Source of the DNA: Streptomyces sp. R33
GTDB taxonomy: Bacteria; Actinomycetota; Actinomycetes; Streptomycetales; Streptomycetaceae
Assembly: GCF_041200175.1 (NCBI RefSeq)
Contig: NZ_CP165727.1
Location: 7,558,001-7,622,000, forward strand
Reading direction: 5' to 3'
DNA length: 64,000 nucleotides
In this document: positions 60,208 through 64,000 of the stretch, piece after piece
Numbering within the stretch: position 1 is the stretch's first letter
How the letters are laid out: the number at the start of each line of letters is the position of its first letter
The notes under the pieces: model-generated
Database searches by the model: none
Seen by the model: the letters and a program-made list of their open reading frames with translations, nothing else
What the model was told of the DNA's origin: nothing
Translations under genes and position numbers: made by a program

Positions 60208-61278
60208 ATGGGCGGCAGCGGCAGCTCACCGGTGGCGACCGGCCCCGAGCAGGTCTTCGGGGACCTGCGCGAGGTCGCCGAACGGGTACGCAGAGGACTG
60301 GAAGCGGACGCGGAGATCCCCGAGTCCGCGGAGAGCCTTCCGGCGGACCGGGCCCCGGCCGGACAGATCGGCGAGTACGCCCGCCAGGAGCGGGCGAGGG
60401 TGCTGACCGCAGGCGCCAGAGGACTGGAGAAACTCGCCGCCGGGCGGGCCGACGAGGTCGACGACGACGAGTACTTCGGCATCGAGGCGATCGTCCTCCT
60501 CGAAGGCCGGCCGGCCCTGCTGATCCAGGGGCAGGACTTCCCTTCGCAACAGGGTGACTGGGCGGTGCTCGACGGGCACCGCGCCGCCATCCGGGATTCC
60601 ATCGCCCGCGTGGGCCGGGTGGAGGTCACGGGTCACGCCAGTCTGGAGTGGCTGGGCACCGCGTTCCTCGTCGGCCCCGACGTCGTGATGACGAACCGTC
60701 ACGTGGCCGTCGAGTTCGCCACCGGCGACGGAGCGGGCTGGACGTTCCGGCCGGGCATGAGCGCACGGCTGGACCTGGCCGAGGAGCTGGCCGCCGTTCC
60801 GGGCGACGGCTCGCTGGAGTTCGCGGTCACCGAAGTGGTGGGGATCCACCCCGACGTCGACATGGCCCTGCTGCGCATCGACACCGCCCGGAGCGGCCGG
60901 ACTCCGGCGACCCCGGTGGCGGTGGCGGCCGATCCGCCCGCCGACGTGCCCGGCCGGCCGGTGTACGTGATCGGCTATCCGGCAGAAGACGGCCGCCGCA
61001 ACGAACCCGAGGCCATGCGCCGCATCTTCATGGACGTCTACAACGTCAAGCGCCTCCAGCCCGGTACGACGACGGGGCTGGTTCCCGGCGAGCTGACGGT
61101 CAAGCACGACTGCTCCACGCTGGGCGGCAACAGTGGCTCCCCGGTCTTCGACCTGGTCGACCACCGGGTCCTCGGCCTGCACTACGGCGGCCGCTACGGC
61201 TTCGGGAACTATGCGGTGCCGCTGTGGGAGCTGGTGGACGACCCCCTCCTGAGCCGTGCGCAGGTCAACTGGGTGTAA
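60208..61278 (+). CDS. Second trypsin-like protease of the STAND cluster
   Basis: A 356-residue trypsin-fold protein. The N-terminal 130 residues are helical and highly charged (VFGDLREVAERVRRGLEADA); then comes the protease with His165 (TNRHVA), Asp218 (DMALLRI) and Ser309 (GGNSGSP). No signal peptide. Start 60208 is one base after the preceding stop (TGAGATG), indicating tight coupling. Two adjacent, non-identical proteases in one STAND operon suggest a cascade in which one activates the other or each has its own targets. The C-terminus ends in NWV, which is repeated in DNA just beyond. Confidence 0.9.
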   Translation: MGGSGSSPVATGPEQVFGDLREVAERVRRGLEADAEIPESAESLPADRAPAGQIGEYARQERARVLTAGARGLEKLAAGRADEVDDDEYFGIEAIVLLEGRPALLIQGQDFPSQQGDWAVLDGHRAAIRDSIARVGRVEVTGHASLEWLGTAFLVGPDVVMTNRHVAVEFATGDGAGWTFRPGMSARLDLAEELAAVPGDGSLEFAVTEVVGIHPDVDMALLRIDTARSGRTPATPVAVAADPPADVPGRPVYVIGYPAEDGRRNEPEAMRRIFMDVYNVKRLQPGTTTGLVPGELTVKHDCSTLGGNSGSPVFDLVDHRVLGLHYGGRYGFGNYAVPLWELVDDPLLSRAQVNWV

Positions 61279-61311
61279 CGCATCGAGCGGTACGTCAACT
61301 CGGTGTGACGC
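61264..61311. repeat. Imperfect 18-bp direct repeat at the trypsin 3' end
   Basis: GTCAACTGGGTGTAACGC (61264-61281) and GTCAACTCGGTGTGACGC (61294-61311) match at 16 of 18 bases, 30 bp apart. The second copy contains the stop codon of the convergent gene and overlaps a GTGACGCG-CAG-CGCGTCAC hairpin (61305-61323). Confidence 0.8.
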
Positions 61312-61666
61312 GCAGCGCGTCACCGACGAGGCGCACCGCGCGGGACAGCCGGCCCAGCTGCTGGAGCTCGACGGCGTACATCCGGATCGAGTTCTCGATG
61401 ACGGACTCGGCCACGCCCATCGAGGGCAGTTCGGCGCGGCTCGTCTCCAGTGCGACCCGGACCGCCCGCATCTCGTGCTGGAGCTGGAGCTGAGCGTGCC
61501 GGGTGAGGAGGACGGGGCTGCGGGTCAGCGTCGAGTAGCTGCCGTAGCGGGCCGGGAGCAGATCCCGCAGCCAGCGCATGGCCGTGCGTTCCCAGTCGTG
61601 GGTACCGGGGGCCTTGACCTGACAAGGCCAGTCCGGGCTGAGCGTGGTAGAGGCCGTCTGGCGCAT
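61295..61666 (-). CDS. Small helical hypothetical protein, 123 residues
   Basis: An unrecognised short protein: an N-terminal polar segment with SPDWPCQVKAPGTHDWERTA, an aromatic YGSYSTLTR segment, and a long amphipathic helix region (LQLQHEMRAVRVALETSRAE; MYAVELQQLGRLSRAVRLVG) suggesting dimerisation or protein binding. It is convergent to the trypsin operon and ends 16 bp from it; it could be an accessory or regulatory factor of the STAND system, but this is only proximity. ATG 61666 is preceded by GGAAG on the minus strand. Confidence 0.65.
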   Translation of the reverse strand: MRQTASTTLSPDWPCQVKAPGTHDWERTAMRWLRDLLPARYGSYSTLTRSPVLLTRHAQLQLQHEMRAVRVALETSRAELPSMGVAESVIENSIRMYAVELQQLGRLSRAVRLVGDALRVTPS

Positions 61667-61980
61667 TCTCGTCGCTTCCGAGTGGTGTCGAACTCTGATC
61701 GAGACGTTGGCGGGCGGCCTCGGCCCAGGGGTTGACCGAGGCCGCCACAAGCGCTCTGGTGGATCCCAGTGCCGGGAACCGGCACCGGGGCGGAACGTGA
61801 GGAGGAGCGTTCCGCGCGGTGCCCGTTCTGGGAGGGCGTGGGGTCGCTCTCCTTGGCGTCTGGTGGATCCGGCGCGCTGCTTAGTAAACATATATACCGT
61901 CGAGTAAACAAGAGAATGAAAAATTACATACTCTCGCGCGGCATGAAAGTGGACTGCCTCGTACCGGTTGAAAATCGGCC
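61667..61980. other. 314-bp intergenic region with AT-rich patch
   Basis: Contains an 11-bp hairpin (GGCGGCCTCGG, 61713-61746 including loop), two exact copies of TCTGGTGGATCC (61755 and 61860), and an AT-rich patch at about 61880-61980 with two AGTAAACA copies. The AT-rich part stands out strongly against the surrounding GC content and may hold the promoter of the small gene to its left. No coding gene is supported. Confidence 0.65.
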
Positions 61981-62901
61981 TTACAGGAAGAATCCGTGCT
62001 GGTCGGCGACCTGCTCGTACCCCTCGAGGCGGGCCTGGGTCCGTTCCGGATCCGCATCGGCCATCGCCTGCAGCAGGGCCGCGGACAGCATCCCCGGTGC
62101 CGCGTACGAGTCGAAAACCAGCCGCGCCCCGGTCCCGGCGGTCAGTGCCACGTCCGCCTCGTCCACCAGCGGACCCAGGGTGGTGTCGGTGATCAGCGCG
62201 ATCTTCAGCCCGGTGCTGCGGGCGGCCCGCAGTGCCGCCAGGGTCTCCTTGGCGTGCCGCGGCATGGCGAAGGCCAGCGCCCAGGTCCCGCCGGCCTCCC
62301 GGGACTGGAGCAGCGCGTCGTAGGCGACGCTGCCGCCACGTGTCACCAGCCGGACGTCGGGGTGGATGCGCCGTGCCGCGTAGGCGAAGTACTCCGCGAG
62401 CGAGACCGAGATCCGCAGGCCCAGGACCGTCAGCGGCACCGAGCGGGCCAGCTCGCGGCCGATGTCGAGCACCTGGTCGGTGTCGGCGAGCAACCGCCGT
62501 ACGTTCTCCAGGTTCAGGATCTCGGCGTCCACGGCCGCCTGCAGCTCGTTGCGGCGGAACTGCTCGCGGGTCTCAGGGGAGCCCGCGACCGCGCTCAGCG
62601 CCATCGGCTGCAGGGCGTCGCGCAGGGCCGGGTAGCCGCTGAACCCGAGGGAGGTGGCGAAACGTGTCACCGACGGCTGGCTGACACCCACTCGCTCCGC
62701 GAGCTCCGTGATCGACAGGAACGCGGCTTCGGTGAGGTGGTCGATCAGGTACTGGGCGATCCGCCGCTGACCGGGGGACAGCCGATGGCCGTCGAACAGG
62801 GCCCGTACCCGGTCGCCGGGGGCGCGCTCATGGACCGGCGGCGCCTGCCCACTCGGCGTGATCGCAGCCGCCTGCGCGCGTGCCTGCTGCCCCGATGACA
62901 C
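61981..62901 (-). CDS. MurR/RpiR-family regulator
   Basis: A 306-residue repressor: RpiR helix-turn-helix at about 35-95 (RRIAQYLIDHLTEAAFLSIT, ELAERVGVSQPSVTRFATSL) and a SIS sugar-phosphate-binding domain at about 130-270 (VTRGGSVAYDALLQS; LAFAMPRHAKETLAALRAAR; IALITDTTLGPLVDEADVAL). These proteins respond to phosphosugars or amino sugars. No carbohydrate gene is in the immediate vicinity; its targets probably lie elsewhere. GTG 62901 is used. It shares a 231-bp divergent region with the PP2C gene. Confidence 0.92.
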   Translation of the reverse strand: MSSGQQARAQAAAITPSGQAPPVHERAPGDRVRALFDGHRLSPGQRRIAQYLIDHLTEAAFLSITELAERVGVSQPSVTRFATSLGFSGYPALRDALQPMALSAVAGSPETREQFRRNELQAAVDAEILNLENVRRLLADTDQVLDIGRELARSVPLTVLGLRISVSLAEYFAYAARRIHPDVRLVTRGGSVAYDALLQSREAGGTWALAFAMPRHAKETLAALRAARSTGLKIALITDTTLGPLVDEADVALTAGTGARLVFDSYAAPGMLSAALLQAMADADPERTQARLEGYEQVADQHGFFL

Positions 62902-63132
62902 CGATGGGCCTCCCTCTCATGTCACTCGTCTTCAAACATAGCTCACGCCCTGTGGTCGGCCGACCTGCAGCTGCCGGGTCCGCAGGCGGGGTGCGCGGCC
63001 GCATCTGTCGCGACCCCCGGAGGCCGGAAATATGATGTGCTCGGGTGTTCGGCGCAGCGTGCGCACCGCGCGCGGCGAAAGCCGAGAGCCGAGAGCAGGG
63101 ACGGCACGTATGGATGCACCCGGGAGCGGTCC

Positions 63133-63966
63133 ATGACCCCGCGCCGTCCCTCGAAATCGGTGAGCGCCGACGACCTGCTGACCACGCTGGGCCGGCTCAC
63201 CGCGAGAGCCCGCGCCGGGGCGGAGATGCAGCAGGCCCGGGTGGAGCTCGCCGAGGCCCTCCAGCGCGAGATGCTGCCGGCCTCGCTTCCCGCCCTGCCC
63301 GGGCTGCGCAGCGCGGCCCGCTACGTACCCGCCCGGCACGGCCTGGACATCGGCGGCGACTGGTACGACGGCTTCCCGCTGCCCGAAGGCGCCCTCGCCT
63401 TCTCCATCGGCGACGTACAGGGCCATGACGTCGAGGCCGCCGCCTTCATGGGGCAGGTCCGCGTCGGCCTGCGCGCGGTGTCCGCGGTCGTCGAGGATCC
63501 GGGGGAGGTGCTGAGCCGGGCCAACGACGTGCTGCTGTCGCTGGACTGCGAACTCTTCGCGACCTGCACCCTGCTCCGCTTCGACCCCGAGACCTGGGAG
63601 CTGGAGACCGCCCGGGCCGGCCACGTGCCCACCGTCTGGGCCACGGTCGACGGCCGGTACGGCATCACCGACGACGAGGGGGGCCTGCCGCTGGGGGTGG
63701 AGCCCGGGGCGGGATACGCGGTGACCCGGCGCCGGCTGGACCAGGCGGGCTCCATCGTCCTGCTCACCGACGGCGTCGTCGAAGGACCGTCGTTCCCGAT
63801 CGACGTCGGACTGGCCCGCGTGGTCCGGGTGGTCCAGGAGGCGGCCGGAGCCGATCCCGACGAGATCGCCGCCGAGATCATGAAAGTGGCCGACTCCACC
63901 GGCCATGCCGACGACGCGGCGGTGCTCGTCCTCAGCCACGACGCGGCAGGCCCCCGGCGCTGGTAG
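63133..63966 (+). CDS. PP2C/SpoIIE-type phosphatase
   Basis: A 277-residue Mn-dependent serine phosphatase of the SpoIIE/RsbU kind. A short N-terminal helix ends in LAEALQREMLPASLPALPG, a sequence typical of the group. Catalytic metal ligands are in DIGGDWYDGF, GDVQGHD and late LLTDGVVE and DDAAVLVL. No PAS or GAF sensor is attached, so input must come through partners. These enzymes dephosphorylate STAS anti-anti-sigma proteins, releasing sigma factors; the RsbW-like kinase at 19472 is a possible but distant counterpart. ATG 63133 follows GGGAGCGG. Confidence 0.92.
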   Translation: MTPRRPSKSVSADDLLTTLGRLTARARAGAEMQQARVELAEALQREMLPASLPALPGLRSAARYVPARHGLDIGGDWYDGFPLPEGALAFSIGDVQGHDVEAAAFMGQVRVGLRAVSAVVEDPGEVLSRANDVLLSLDCELFATCTLLRFDPETWELETARAGHVPTVWATVDGRYGITDDEGGLPLGVEPGAGYAVTRRRLDQAGSIVLLTDGVVEGPSFPIDVGLARVVRVVQEAAGADPDEIAAEIMKVADSTGHADDAAVLVLSHDAAGPRRW

Positions 63967-64000
63967 GGCGTGTCACGCTCCGTCCGGAGGCGGCGGCTGT

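Noticed and set aside
61769..62323. 184-residue plus-strand open frame across the AT-rich patch
   Set aside because: Its second half is antisense to the RpiR gene and Ser/Arg-rich; no ribosome-binding site or domain.

Overview
The window is very GC-rich, uses a strongly actinobacterial codon pattern (GTG starts, ATGA and GTGA gene overlaps, G/C third positions), and carries hallmark Streptomyces families: a large-ATP-binding LuxR regulator, DUF5302, DUF1996, DUF2330, a GH19 chitinase with a DasR-type promoter, an ECF sigma/ZAS anti-sigma pair, an RsbW-like kinase and a PP2C phosphatase. It is most likely a Streptomyces chromosome segment. No rRNA, tRNA, transposase, phage or CRISPR locus was seen.

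Layout. 1-5950: tail of an unknown gene, a GntR/UTRA regulator, and a divergent ABC importer (lipoprotein, two permeases, ATPase) with a coupled HAD phosphatase. 5899-8496: hypothetical protein, DUF2330 protein, methyltransferase. 8570-12509 (minus): MFS transporter, secreted SurE and secreted carboxylesterase. 13141-19222: degenerate PAP2 protein, cytoplasmic carboxylesterase, LacI regulator, small membrane protein, a MITE-like inverted repeat, intact PAP2 phosphatase, alpha/beta hydrolase. A CACGTG-centred palindrome lies upstream of the MFS gene, the lacI gene and the alpha/beta hydrolase, suggesting one LacI regulon of hydrolases.

19472-29482: RsbW-like kinase, then a catabolic cluster that reads as salicylate degradation through CoA thioesters and gentisate: fused acyl-CoA ligase/thioesterase, bifunctional salicylyl-CoA 5-hydroxylase/oxidoreductase, nitrilase, gentisate 1,2-dioxygenase, FAH-family hydrolase, maleate isomerase, and a PaaX-family regulator. 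Three promoters share an almost identical 20-bp block (ATAT(C/T)GAG...TTGACGG). One lies 6 kb away, in front of the cytoplasmic carboxylesterase; the PaaX promoter carries the same ATATCGAG word inverted.

29479-39689: Pro-rich lipoprotein, DMT transporter and two overlapping ATP-grasp ligase genes, a 1123-residue HEAT-like protein, the ECF sigma/anti-sigma pair, DUF1996 and DUF1838 proteins.

39912-44407 and 53892-61278: two separate protease/STAND-NTPase systems of the kind predicted to act in regulated cell death or biological conflict. The first is a trypco-like small protein followed by a trypsin-STAND-TM-14xWD40 protein. The second is a metacaspase divergent from a two-NTPase STAND protein, an effector-associated-domain trypsin and a second trypsin. 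They are the most promising candidates here for a poorly described system. Between them lie a secreted subtilase, the LuxR regulator, the chitinase, DUF5302, a MerR regulator, and an HxlR-ketopantoate reductase operon with a near-perfect operator. The window ends with a small hypothetical gene, a short AT-rich patch, an RpiR regulator and a PP2C phosphatase.

All functional statements come from reading motifs and context; no database search was run.
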